The position numbers were made by a program, and so were the translations under genes. A stretch of 35,178 bases of DNA from an uncultured Clostridia bacterium. Its GTDB lineage: Bacteria > Bacillota > Clostridia > UBA1381. This document shows, piece after piece, positions 18,301 to 22,306 of this stretch; within the stretch, counting starts at the first letter, position 1; each line of letters opens with the position of its first letter. The notes under the pieces were generated by a model that searched no databases, was not told where the DNA came from, and worked only from the letters and a program-made list of their open reading frames with translations. The DNA lies in contig CANQQS010000009.1 in NCBI GenBank assembly GCA_947626045.1, forward strand, positions 1-35,178, read 5' to 3'.

Positions 18301-18912
18301 AGCAAATTTGAGTATATGGGATTTGAGCCGGGCGAGGATATGCCCGCAACGGTGCTGTCCGTCACAGCTACGGAAGACAGCGTGACGGTTCGCGCCGCGG
18401 GAGCAGGCGTAAAGAGCGGTGAAGCGTGTGAGCTTCTGTTTAAGACAAAGTCGGACGTACCTGTAAACGAATACTACATACCCTTGAGAGATATGGAGGT
18501 CAACACCGTAGACGACAGCTTGATTGACGTATACTATTGGGACGGCGTCGTTTCGGTAATACCGCAGAATACGGACATCTTAGCCGACGGATACTTCACC
18601 GACGCGGAGCTTAACATCATAGAAGATCCTTATGATTTAAAGGGTGATGTGACCGCATGGATATTGACGGAAGCAATCGAAACGCCACAGGAAGGCGAAG
18701 TGAAGGACTTTGACGTACTCATCGCGTTCTACGACCAAGACGGCACTCTCGTGAAGCTGAGCAAAACAGACGCGGAGCTGTACGAGGAAATGGATTTGCT
18801 CCTGACTAACGTAACCATTCCGGAAAACGCGGAAATTGACAGCGTGAAGCTTATGGTATGGGACGACGCAAACACAATGAAACCTCTTATGGAAGTCGTA
18901 CCTTTACTGTAA
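6346..18912 (+). CDS. Giant secreted protein: nine DUF6273 units plus MBG-like, Ig-like, chitobiase-C-like and cohesin-like domains
   Basis: This is one uninterrupted 4188-residue frame with ATG 7 nt after GGAGG. A signal peptide (1-29) shows that it is exported. Nine DUF6273 units start near residues 34, 428, 691, 1068, 1455, 1843, 2220, 2603 and 2986, each opening with (V/I/L)G(D/T)YVQMG..NGEPILWRC. Complete units also have SNYWGDSNIRSWLNS, a FLLDVKQ segment, YWLRTP and GVRPAFYL. Each is followed by a small beta domain (DLSQY...GKFTYEI...GDTLTVP...YTLTV). After these come three MBG-like repeats (about 3378-3617, with YTVWYKV), two Big_3-like Ig domains (3618-3775), two chitobiase-C-like domains (3779-3940, with IYYTTDGTDPT), a cohesin-like beta domain (3945-4072) and a terminal module with VWDDANTMKPL. 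No sortase motif or SLH domain is seen. Adhesion or carbohydrate binding is inferred; DUF6273 function is unknown. Confidence 0.88.
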   Translation: MRKRIFSAFITLCMLCALIPALPAQVAEAATNIKVGDYVKMGEWNEVPMMWRCVDIDGNGPLMVAASVLPSKVFDAKGGNTNNGTNSHARDFGDNSRKDYNGSNYWADSNIRAWLNSEAAAGKVEYPCGNPPSYSGEAGFLTNFTRDELNTIKEVNQKQVLSSPDEGLRDSGNTRFNPLNYDAYTGKSSYTFVFEHGYHTSYDIDAILSNYDQSYSQNVKDRMFFLDVKQFYNMYKNESILGGKFYYPGGDYWLRTPYAGESNYVLAASYYNRLTMFSPNKTTVGVRPAFYLKNKITYKYGSGTEDNPYAMKLFTRLQFTGETNTIYLNAAEGEGLTDSLASHMAYENGLNPAGKFKYTITEGNNNLGVKVEGDNLVVPKEALPGEYTIRVRADEIKSQHSDDYSLTSLGEYGFESVTLTYRICIGVRVGDYVQLGTYNGEPILWRCVGIDENGPLMFSDKILCIKPWDAGGYVTTGSHGTSYYVGQPNYTRWMSGSNYWGDSTIRSWLNSNAEAGKVEWLCGNPPNAQSVSFGNSYDREAGFLTNFSEDELRVVKEVTQKANIQSGDGSAESPYTLEKLGYSVDKAAAFAVNEGEGITADLSTYMSYDDGASTKDAFTYEIESGNDTLGAEISGDTLTVPTDAKAGHYTLTVKVKEKPQSYNLSAFGKYDRYGDKLTVKIHIYSGADEIKVGDYIQIGTYDGEPILWRCVDIDENGPLMLTDKIVCEKQWDVDSDSAVWGDDVNWSQSHGRRDGWYNESNYWGDSNIRAWLNSDAAEGGVQYPCGYRPYYYGEAGFLNKFDEAELNVIKDTEQKAILSYQDFSCATEGAVEYRMITDMNGLISNYDDAYGEKFKDKVFPLDIKQVYAVYANGDILGSDYYIGTKADGEKTTYWLKTPKAGSEGGVRMVQPDGGIFEYAANATYGVRPALYLNTLSTTYSQGRGTAEDPYQIRENTRVMFRKQSQPIGFGAAEGEDITGDLSKYVEYDDGRSTAGNFTYAIVGDNTIGARIDGDILTVPKGLEKGSYKLTVSVEEKDEQYKYQFNMASLEGYGTDPITMDVNIYVGIGLGDYVQMGAYKDKPILWRYVDFDENGPLMLSDKIIGGGKEFDEYGASYTYDDISTSHGRDQQRWYNGSNYWGDSNMRSWLNSDEDANNINWLCGVAPGGDQYAGDNGFLQSFNGEERDVIKTVKQKTILSNYDHLEIGESGTESYKYTENIDDIIANYYEARVGETEDSMFLLDVNQLYAVYKNSDILGEGYYIGADENETAAGVKGTYWLRTPNTDNGTRVRRVNSSGAVVSASAREEGSAGVRPAFYLDTANFNCTQGTGDASDPYWVRGTTKVPYAGESDEILLAASSEKGLEADLSKYMDYKADTVDTAGKFTYEIMVDEKNLGATIDGDMLVIPPGTANGLYTLSIDAYEKEPQYAYNLASLGDYGFDGRIPLTVKVFVGIAVGDYVQMGMYNGQPILWRCVGVDENGPLMLSDKILSTRQWDVEGDKGSHTRNASYGATRQQYGSNYWEDSNIRSWLNSEAAAGGVEWLCGNPPNKGNHAYDKEAGFLNGFADIEIENIKKITQKTILGNCDADLKMSGTDWYNMVVDINGILSNYDSANAYELEDTIFLLDTKQVKMVYDNSDVLGEGYYVGEDISSTTEGEKSNYWLKTPKVDSAGGVRYVQSDGNVVETAANNESGVRPALYLDILSESFSFSEDSGTGTKDSPYLIRPITHVKFAVADNPALDVSYGAGKTVDLSQYVDYEGESIGTAGMFTYEITGDNNIGAEIKGETLSIPKGIELGDYTLNVKVTEKNEQHVYDLASIDYGDYSTDAQKTITFNITVSKRIDVGDYVQMGTYDGRPPLWRCVAIDENGPLMLSDKIICEKQWDAVGTAGSHVRNASYKGATRQQYGSNYWADSNIRSWLNSEAEWGEVKWLCGNPPNYSQEEGFLKNFTRNEIGAMEYVTQKSILGNCDADLKTSGTEPYSMVQGIGDILANYDIANAEEVEDKVFLLDTKQVKAVYDNSDILGSGYYVGENIADNRKGNYWLRTPKVDSAGGVRYVQSNGNVAETAATGSVGVRPAFYFHQTAVSSAINYEDGNGSSSNPFTIYNDVEQLEFAGESEPIYIYMAPNVGTTVDLTQYLQFEDGTDVAGKFTYEIKENTAGASIDGDTITVPGLSEGEYTLKVKAIEREAQFASLQSIDEYGTEPVTLTFNIIVPSDIKIGTYVQMGEYEGEPILWRCVGIDENGPLMLADKILCLKAFDNSGSAADGSHGRSYTRSGGSNYWGDSNIRSWLNSDAEAGQVEWPCGNPPWYSDEAGFLTNFTPTEQNAIRNVTQKSILARADQSLSTMGTDWFNDFSDIGSAMSNYDAAYAEKLDEKMFLLDVKQLHTVYENRGILGGRYYIGKLTAKSAASAGGGKSEGDEWRYLLRTPAVDHGSTTSEYINTFSLVVESATSNIIRSQSSNSNGIRPAFYMNMRTVGIAGGSGTEKSPYLLGGVPYKSKSDAYLSVEIGNEFTGDLSDFVEYKDGSDTSGKFTYTIETNPIGAKIDGDILTAPDTLGIGKYTLTIRAEEKDGAQYASASNDTYGYEPVTFKVIISVYDKIKVGDYVKMGTYNNAPIIWRCVDVDENGPLMLADKLLCSKVWDVAGENTSGSHARNGSYRGSTRQQYGSNYWEDSNMRSWLNSTADAGNVEWLCGNPPDYSGEAGFLNGFASEELDQIKSVKQKALLGSCDQELKTSGSELYGYRLSNETSVNIDDIVRNYDRAYAKNVTDKIFLPDVKQLRAVYDNGDMLGADYYIGTYTWQAGGQKGHYWLRTPNANSTGGVMQVLENGDVGETAAIGNSGVRPACYLETEDLNYIFGDGTSGDPYQIRENKAQFAADSDPISLSAAEGEGITADLSQHIAYENGTDVTDKFTYALDGDNTCGAQLDGSTLTIPKETPYGIYSLRVIVTEKEPIYQPFTMANAEDENGSQYTVMNIRIAIGIEVGDYVQMGEYYGEPILWRCVAIDENGPLMLSDKILCVKPFDAIGGNDSGSHGVDSLRRGSYGSNYWSDSNIRSWLNSDAEAGSVEWACGNPPNRGDNVYDREAGFLTNFKSEERDVMKTVTQKSILATPDFDAGYVNNKTGTETYSYNENINSILENYDSAYSEESSDTMFLLDTKQLYSVYANRGILGGDYHIGEPTAACVENNKSGGSNIAAGEKWSYWLRTPKANSTAGVRKADADGAVRETAANNDNVAGVRPAFYLDLDNALLKLGAGEVTDPYIISKRVQFGGESDEIALDTDYGKGLTADLSQYTAYENEADTADKFTYTIEGENTIGAEIDGDTLTVPTGASAGVYTLTIKADEKTPEYMPASVEEYGFEPITLTLNVTIRKTDADMSVMRRNLTYTGNEQNLVTGTVAGGTLTYSMSADGEYTQNIPAGTNAGDYTVWYKVTGDANHNDSEPRNITVTIAKAASTASVTGKTLAHTGSEQELVSGVAVGGTLSYSMSESGDYIKTVPTATNAGEYTVWYKVIGGDNYNDTEPKSVTTTISKSIPNVSVKANELVFKDREQYLVTGKTSDGTLLYSMSMNGEYTEKVPKGTEAGEYTVWYKVTGDENHADIAPQSVTVSIRNIESIRIESGPANTTILEGMPFDASGLRVIAECGDGETFEAFGYTLSGYDTSTPGEQTVTVTYAGKTAEFTITVEARSLTGIELTHKPDKLTYYQGDKLDITGMAITAKYDNNTSAFVDINDCEVSGSTDSAGEQTITVTYNGETVEFTVNVLERPEQTQAVAAPLIEIAEFYGGKRAIISCATEDAEIYYTTDGTDPTTSSQKYEAPIELTESADVKAIAVKSGMDNSEIASESVTVEKVETPVASVPSGEIAAGTSIKLLCTTPGAEIYYTLGDDLNEGNYKRYTDAIVITENTTIRVMAARRGCVMSDGVTFTYTVISSSEPGENERALIGVEDAICKAGNTFSLAAYMYSEHENVSDFRFTFDFDSSKFEYMGFEPGEDMPATVLSVTATEDSVTVRAAGAGVKSGEACELLFKTKSDVPVNEYYIPLRDMEVNTVDDSLIDVYYWDGVVSVIPQNTDILADGYFTDAELNIIEDPYDLKGDVTAWILTEAIETPQEGEVKDFDVLIAFYDQDGTLVKLSKTDAELYEEMDLLLTNVTIPENAEIDSVKLMVWDDANTMKPLMEVVPLL
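6445..16480 (+). repeat. Coding tandem array of nine roughly 1.15-kb units
   Basis: Unit starts lie near 6445, 7627, 8417, 9547, 10708, 11873, 13003, 14152 and 15301. The period is 1.13-1.18 kb, except for unit 2 at about 0.79 kb. Units 5 and 6 share long identical DNA, for example the 37 bp starting at 10876 and 12043 and the 31 bp starting at 11086 and 12238. This points to recent duplication or gene conversion within the array. Confidence 0.85.
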
Positions 18913-18950
18913 GCAGCATAATTTTACGACAGCGAAGGGTCACATAACAC

Positions 18951-18985
18951 AAAAAGCGGGATACCGAAAAGGTATCCCGCTTTTT
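18951..18985 (+). terminator. Intrinsic terminator after the DUF6273 gene
   Basis: AAAAAGCGGGATACC (18951-18965) pairs perfectly over 15 bp with GGTATCCCGCTTTTT (18971-18985), loop GAAAA. The flanking A and T tracts would let it work on both strands. Confidence 0.92.
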
Positions 18986-19043
18986 GCATATCCGTAACCG
19001 GTTACCGTTTTTAAAATTTACGCCGAAGAGTTGAATTTAATTC

Positions 19044-19073
19044 TTGACAAATCAAAAAGCATTATGTTAAAAT
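19044..19073 (+). promoter_or_regulatory. Sigma-A promoter of the DUF2798 gene
   Basis: TTGACA (19044-19049), an 18-bp spacer and TAAAAT (19068-19073). The expected start near 19080 gives a long leader of about 107 nt, which is structured. Confidence 0.75.
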
Positions 19074-19079
19074 AGCGCA

Positions 19080-19156
19080 GGACGACGACACATGTGTTAC
19101 TGAGAAGTATGTAAATCTGATTACGGAACGTGCTTTTTGTAACGCGTGTGTTTTTT
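19080..19156 (+). promoter_or_regulatory. Structured leader with intrinsic terminator: candidate riboswitch or attenuator
   Basis: ACACATGTGTTAC (19088-19100) can pair with GTAACGCGTGTGT (19139-19151) over 13 pairs, two of them G-U, directly followed by T5. Inside, AAGTATGT (19105-19112) pairs with ACGTGCTT (19128-19135) over 8 pairs, two G-U, with a TGAG / TTT internal loop and the 15-nt loop AAATCTGATTACGGA. The terminator ends about 20 nt before the GGGAGG of the DUF2798 gene, the usual layout of transcription-attenuating riboswitches. ACACATGTGT (19088-19097) is itself palindromic, so a protein operator is an alternative. I cannot assign a known riboswitch class by eye. Confidence 0.5.
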
Positions 19157-19187
19157 GTTGTCAAATTAAAATTTACGGGAGGTTTTT

Positions 19188-19745
19188 ATGCCGAAAAATC
19201 AATTTGAAAGAATGATGTTCGCGTTTCTGACGGTGCTTGTGACGGTTCACGCGTACGTGTTTTACAGCCTTTACGTCATAAACGGCAATACATTCATGTT
19301 AATCACGGGGGAGAGCAGCGTACTCGGCGCGATAAACGCTATGGGAGGCGTGAGCGTATTGGGAACGCCGGTGCCGATATGGGCGGTGGTGCTTATAGAG
19401 TTCGCGCTCGCGTACTCGCTGGAGGTACTTATGGGCAGTCCGTGTTCGTTTAAGCTTGCGTCCAAGATTTTTGACCCCGCGAAAACGCATCCGGTAATTT
19501 TTGAAACCGCGATAATCTGCGCGACCGTCGGTCTTATGTGTCCGGCGATGAGCTTTCTTGCGGCGTGGCTTTACTATCCGTACGCGGCGGGATTTAATAT
19601 TTTGACGCTGCTCGCGAATTGGGTAAAGCTCGTGTGCTTCAATTTTCCGTTCGCGTTTTTCTCGCAGCTGTTTTTTATACAGCCGCTTATCCGCACCGTT
19701 TTCAAGCTTTTGTTCCGAAGGAACGCCGCGGCGCAGAATGTGTGA
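19188..19745 (+). CDS. DUF2798 family integral membrane protein
   Basis: This 185-residue protein starts with MPKNQFERMMFAFLTVLVTVHAY in the typical DUF2798 pattern (MPKNK.ER..F...M...M). Four hydrophobic helices are visible at about 9-30, 60-82, 100-127 and 143-170, with a conserved-looking CPAMSFLAAWL in the third and NFPFAFFSQLFF in the fourth. The start ATG follows GGGAGG at a normal distance. The gene is monocistronic between a strong promoter with a structured leader and a bidirectional terminator. The biochemical function of the family is unknown; a transporter-like or small-molecule tolerance role would fit a riboswitch-type leader, but that is inference. Confidence 0.75.
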   Translation: MPKNQFERMMFAFLTVLVTVHAYVFYSLYVINGNTFMLITGESSVLGAINAMGGVSVLGTPVPIWAVVLIEFALAYSLEVLMGSPCSFKLASKIFDPAKTHPVIFETAIICATVGLMCPAMSFLAAWLYYPYAAGFNILTLLANWVKLVCFNFPFAFFSQLFFIQPLIRTVFKLLFRRNAAAQNV

Positions 19746-19752
19746 CGTACAT

Positions 19753-19778
19753 AAAAAGGGACGCGCCGTCCCTTTTTT
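19753..19778. terminator. Bidirectional terminator between DUF2798 gene and larB
   Basis: AAAAAGGGACG (19753-19763) pairs over 11 bp with CGTCCCTTTTT (19767-19777), loop CGC. T-tracts on both strands serve the convergent genes ending at 19745 and 19787. Confidence 0.9.
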
Positions 19779-19786
19779 GTTACGCT

Positions 19787-20539
19787 TTATTCGCCGATTC
19801 GGTTTATCATATTGGCGAGGTATCCCGCGCCGAAACCGTTGTCTATATTGACGACGCTCACGCCGCTGGCGCACGAGTTTAGCATGGAAAGAAGCGCCGA
19901 CAGACCGCCGAATGACGCGCCATAGCCTACGCTCGTCGGTACGGCGATAACGGGGCAGTCGGCAAGTCCGCCGATAACGCTCGCAAGCGCGCCCTCCATA
20001 CCCGCGACGGCGACGATTACCTTCGCACTCATAATGTCCTCGGCGTGCGACAGCAGCCTGTGCAGTCCCGATACGCCCACGTCGTAAAGCCGTGTGACGC
20101 GGCTGCCGAGTACCTCGGCGGTGAGCGCCGCCTCCTCCGCAACGGGCATGTCGCTTGTGCCGCCGCTCGCGACGACTACGGTTGACTTCGTGTCGGGTTT
20201 CGGCATATCGCCGACTATTCCGACGCTGCCCATATCGTAATACGTGAGCGGCAGCTTGTCTTTGGCGTACTGCGCCGCCTGCGCGCTCATGCGCGTTATA
20301 AGTACCGTTTTCTGACCGCCGTCATGAAGCTTTTCCGCTATTTTCACGATCTGCTCGGGCGTTTTGCCCGCACCGTAGATAACTTCAGCCGCGCCCTGAC
20401 GTATGCCGCGGTGGTAATCGACCTTCGCGAAGCCCAAATCCTCAAACGGTTCGAGCCTTAATTTCAGCATCGCGCTGTCGGTATCGACTTTGCCCGAAGC
20501 CACATCCTCAAGCAATTTCTTTAAATCCTTCTGCTCCAT
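19787..20539 (-). CDS. larB: LarB, pyridinium-3,5-biscarboxylic acid mononucleotide synthase (nickel-pincer cofactor)
   Basis: LarB carboxylates and hydrolyses nicotinic acid adenine dinucleotide, the first step of the nickel-pincer nucleotide cofactor of lactate racemase and related LarA enzymes. The 250 residues are the usual length. Visible landmarks are RQGAAEVIYGAGKT near 45-60, the AIR-carboxylase-like GGTSDMPVAEEA and GMEGALASVIGGL stretches, PVIAVPTSVGYGASFGG, and MLNSCASGVSVVNIDNGFGAG with Cys223, equivalent to the cysteine that holds the substrate covalently in LarB. The start follows GGAGA at normal spacing. No larA, larC or larE lies in the window, and the gene stands alone between terminators, so its cofactor partners must be elsewhere. 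Confidence 0.92.
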   Translation of the reverse strand: MEQKDLKKLLEDVASGKVDTDSAMLKLRLEPFEDLGFAKVDYHRGIRQGAAEVIYGAGKTPEQIVKIAEKLHDGGQKTVLITRMSAQAAQYAKDKLPLTYYDMGSVGIVGDMPKPDTKSTVVVASGGTSDMPVAEEAALTAEVLGSRVTRLYDVGVSGLHRLLSHAEDIMSAKVIVAVAGMEGALASVIGGLADCPVIAVPTSVGYGASFGGLSALLSMLNSCASGVSVVNIDNGFGAGYLANMINRIGE

Positions 20540-20579
20540 TTTACATTTCTCCGTTCAAATACATAATTATCCTAACATA

Positions 20580-20608
20580 ATTTTACCACATTTTTTACGC
20601 GTTTTCAA
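20580..20608 (-). promoter_or_regulatory. Promoter of larB
   Basis: On the minus strand TTGAAA (20603-20608) and TAAAAT (20580-20585) are 17 bp apart, downstream of the terminator of the preceding NlpC/P60 gene. This supports independent transcription of larB. Confidence 0.65.
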
Positions 20609-20628
20609 TATAATAAATCCGCGCAAAG

Positions 20629-20652
20629 AAAAAAGGGCGGCATATGCCGCCC
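20629..20652 (-). terminator. Terminator of the NlpC/P60 gene
   Basis: GGGCGGCATATGCCGCCC (20635-20652) is a perfect palindrome giving a 7-bp GC stem with an ATAT loop. On the minus strand it is followed by T6. It starts 24 nt past the stop codon. Confidence 0.9.
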
Positions 20653-20676
20653 GATCCCTTTAAAAGGGAGGATTTT

Positions 20677-21897
20677 TTAGTAAACTCTTACCGCTCCCGC
20701 GTACTGCGCTATGCGGTACTCCGTGTTGATTGACGATACTTTTACAACGTCGCCTGTCTGCGGCGCGTGAATCATGTTGCCGTCGCCGATGTAGATGCCG
20801 ACGTGGTGAACGTAGCCGCCCTTCGCGAAGAATACGAGGTCGCCGGGCTGGAGATTTTCACGGCTTACGTACGAGCCGCAGTTTCTCTGATCCGCCGCGA
20901 CACGCGCAATGCTGATGCCGTTCTTGCTGCACACGTACTGCACAAGTCCCGAGCAGTCGAAGCCCGAGGGAGATGTGCCGCCCCATACGTAGGGAACGCC
21001 GAGGTACTGCATTGCCGTGTTTACGATAGCCTGACCCTTGCTGCTTGCGGCGGGCGCCGATTCTACCGATTTAACAGCGTCTGCCACGCCCGCAGCCTGC
21101 GCGTTCTGACGCGCGAGCTCTTCCGCTCTCGCGGCTGCCTCTTTGGCTTCCTTAACCTCCTGCTGCTTCGCGCGAAGCTCGTCCTTATCCTCCCACTCTC
21201 CGACAAATTCGAGCGAGGTGTTTATTACGTAACCCTCTTTGTACTCGGCGCTGTAGCAAACCTTTATAAAATCATCCTCGCCGCCCAGAATATAAGCATA
21301 GCTGCCGTCGTCAAGCTCGTCCAATATATCGCTGTCGGTGCTTGCCGCGGCTCTTACTCTTACCGAGCCGCCGTTTACGTGAACCTGCGCGATCTTGTAG
21401 TTGTCAACGCTCATTTTGGCTTCGTTTGCTGCGGAACTGTTTTGAGTTACAAAGTCACTCTTTACATATCCCGCAAGACCGCCGTCGTCAACGATTTTGT
21501 ACCAGCCCTCGGTGCTTTCGGTAATCTGAACCTCCGTGCCGACGCTTACGCTGCCGACCGTTTCAGCCTCGTCGGACGGCATAGCCATTACGTTTACCTC
21601 GCCCTCCGAGGATATAACATACGCGATGGGAAGGAAGCTCTTTGCTGCGATTTCGCTCTCGGTTGCTTCCTCCTGCGCGGTTTCGGCTTCGTCTTCGACT
21701 GTGAGCTCAGCGCTGCCCGTAGCCGCGCCGTCAAGCTCCTTTTCCGCGATTGTTATACTGTCAGAAGCCGCAGCGGCGTTAATTCTCTGCTCGCGTTCCG
21801 TTTTAACGTCTTTCATGTCCGCGAATTGTGCCGCGGTAAGCGAACTTATCATCGCAACCGCTATAATCACGATTGCAGAATGTTTAAAGTTCCTCAT
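20677..21897 (-). CDS. Secreted NlpC/P60 peptidoglycan endopeptidase with two SH3b domains
   Basis: This 406-residue cell-wall hydrolase should cleave stem peptides of peptidoglycan (gamma-D-glutamyl-diamino acid type). It has an N-terminal signal or anchor (about 5-25), a low-complexity acidic region (40-85), an SH3b domain (about 92-150), a second SH3b domain (about 168-232, with VNGGSVRVRAAAS), a short Glu/Ala/Lys coiled coil (about 238-270), and an NlpC/P60 domain (about 285-406). Catalytic residues are visible: Cys315 in FDCSGLV, His365 in HHVGIYIGD and His377 in IHAPQTGD. ATG follows AGGAGG at normal spacing. It is monocistronic with a perfect-consensus promoter and WalR-like boxes at the transcription start, fitting regulated cell-wall turnover. 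Confidence 0.93.
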   Translation of the reverse strand: MRNFKHSAIVIIAVAMISSLTAAQFADMKDVKTEREQRINAAAASDSITIAEKELDGAATGSAELTVEDEAETAQEEATESEIAAKSFLPIAYVISSEGEVNVMAMPSDEAETVGSVSVGTEVQITESTEGWYKIVDDGGLAGYVKSDFVTQNSSAANEAKMSVDNYKIAQVHVNGGSVRVRAAASTDSDILDELDDGSYAYILGGEDDFIKVCYSAEYKEGYVINTSLEFVGEWEDKDELRAKQQEVKEAKEAAARAEELARQNAQAAGVADAVKSVESAPAASSKGQAIVNTAMQYLGVPYVWGGTSPSGFDCSGLVQYVCSKNGISIARVAADQRNCGSYVSRENLQPGDLVFFAKGGYVHHVGIYIGDGNMIHAPQTGDVVKVSSINTEYRIAQYAGAVRVY

Positions 21898-21922
21898 AAA
21901 ATATAACCTCCTAAATGTGTAG

Positions 21923-21949
21923 AGTAAAGTTTGTTTCCAAAGCTTTACT
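21923..21949 (-). promoter_or_regulatory. Hairpin in the NlpC/P60 leader
   Basis: AGTAAAG (21923-21929) pairs with CTTTACT (21943-21949), extended by TTTG / CAAA pairing past a one-base bulge. It lies in the transcribed leader just upstream of the ribosome binding site and has no T-tract. It may affect mRNA stability or translation. Confidence 0.4.
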
Positions 21950-21963
21950 AAAATTTCGTTTTA

Positions 21964-21991
21964 GTTACTGAAATATTACCAAAACATTACA
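21964..21991 (-). promoter_or_regulatory. Three WalR-like boxes at the NlpC/P60 transcription start
   Basis: Read on the minus strand: TGTAAT, 5 nt, GGTAAT, 5 nt, AGTAAC. This gives an exact 11-bp period (plus-strand copies at 21986-21991, 21975-21980 and 21964-21969). The WalR/YycF consensus is TGTWAH-N5-TGTWAH, and WalR controls cell-wall hydrolases including NlpC/P60 enzymes in Bacillus. The boxes cover about +1 to +27, a position that more often means repression. Confidence 0.5.
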
Positions 21992-21997
21992 AACAGC

Positions 21998-22026
21998 ATT
22001 ATACACCACTTATTTCCGTTTGTCAA
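21998..22026 (-). promoter_or_regulatory. Perfect-consensus promoter of the NlpC/P60 gene
   Basis: On the minus strand TTGACA (22021-22026), a 17-bp spacer and TATAAT (21998-22003) match the sigma-A consensus at every position. Transcription should start near 21991, giving a leader of about 95 nt. Confidence 0.85.
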
Positions 22027-22054
22027 CACTTTTTTAATCTGAATGTCTTTATTT

Positions 22055-22071
22055 TGTAACATAATCGTAAC
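22055..22071. promoter_or_regulatory. WalR-like direct repeat in the shared upstream region
   Basis: TGTAAC, ATAAT, CGTAAC form a repeat with 11-bp period, matching TGTWAH-N5-TGTWAH except for one base. It lies about 30 bp upstream of the -35 box of the NlpC/P60 promoter. The remainder of the AT-rich 21898-22306 stretch holds no gene. Confidence 0.35.
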
Positions 22072-22204
22072 TTTAATGTGACTTTTGCAATAAAAAGGGT
22101 AGCATTTATTGTGCAATATTCACATGATAAGATGTGTTAATTTGGCACATTCAACCTAAATTACACGAAAATGAGGTTTTTTCATCGCTTGATTTTCAAA
22201 GTTA

Positions 22205-22230
22205 TGTTACATATACGTTACAAATGTTAC
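22205..22230. promoter_or_regulatory. Triple GTTAC repeat upstream of the comEC promoter
   Basis: TGTTAC (22205-22210), ATATA, CGTTAC (22216-22221), AAA, TGTTAC (22225-22230). It ends 17 bp before the -35 box of the comEC promoter, a typical activator position. The binding protein is unknown; WalR-like or PhoP-like response regulators bind comparable direct repeats. Confidence 0.4.
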
Positions 22231-22247
22231 AAAACAACTCACAAAAA

Positions 22248-22276
22248 TTGCCTTGATTTATCTGTTGTGGTACAAT
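22248..22276 (+). promoter_or_regulatory. Promoter of comEC-holA-nagZ
   Basis: TTGCCT (22248-22253), a 17-bp spacer and TACAAT (22271-22276). It overlaps the in-frame TTG at 22253, so that codon would lie upstream of the transcript. This favours GTG at 22307 as the comEC start. Confidence 0.6.
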
Positions 22277-22306
22277 TATGCGTATGATGGGGAAGGGGGA
22301 CAGCGT

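Noticed and set aside
6346-18912. Diversity-generating retroelement target, because DUF6273 ends look somewhat lectin-like
   Set aside because: No reverse transcriptase, template repeat or accessory gene is present in the window, and the repeats are at domain scale.
19080-19156. TPP riboswitch, suggested by CTGAGA and CTGAT segments in the DUF2798 leader
   Set aside because: The element lacks the GGGGTGC 5' motif, the pyrophosphate-sensor helices and the needed length; the gene is not a thiamine gene.
20767-21906. A 379-residue plus-strand frame antisense to the NlpC/P60 gene
   Set aside because: The minus strand has a complete enzyme with catalytic residues, promoter and terminator; the plus-strand frame has none of these.
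22253-22306. Start of comEC at TTG 22253
   Set aside because: This codon lies in the predicted promoter, has no ribosome binding site, and GTG 22307 has AAGGGGG at proper spacing.
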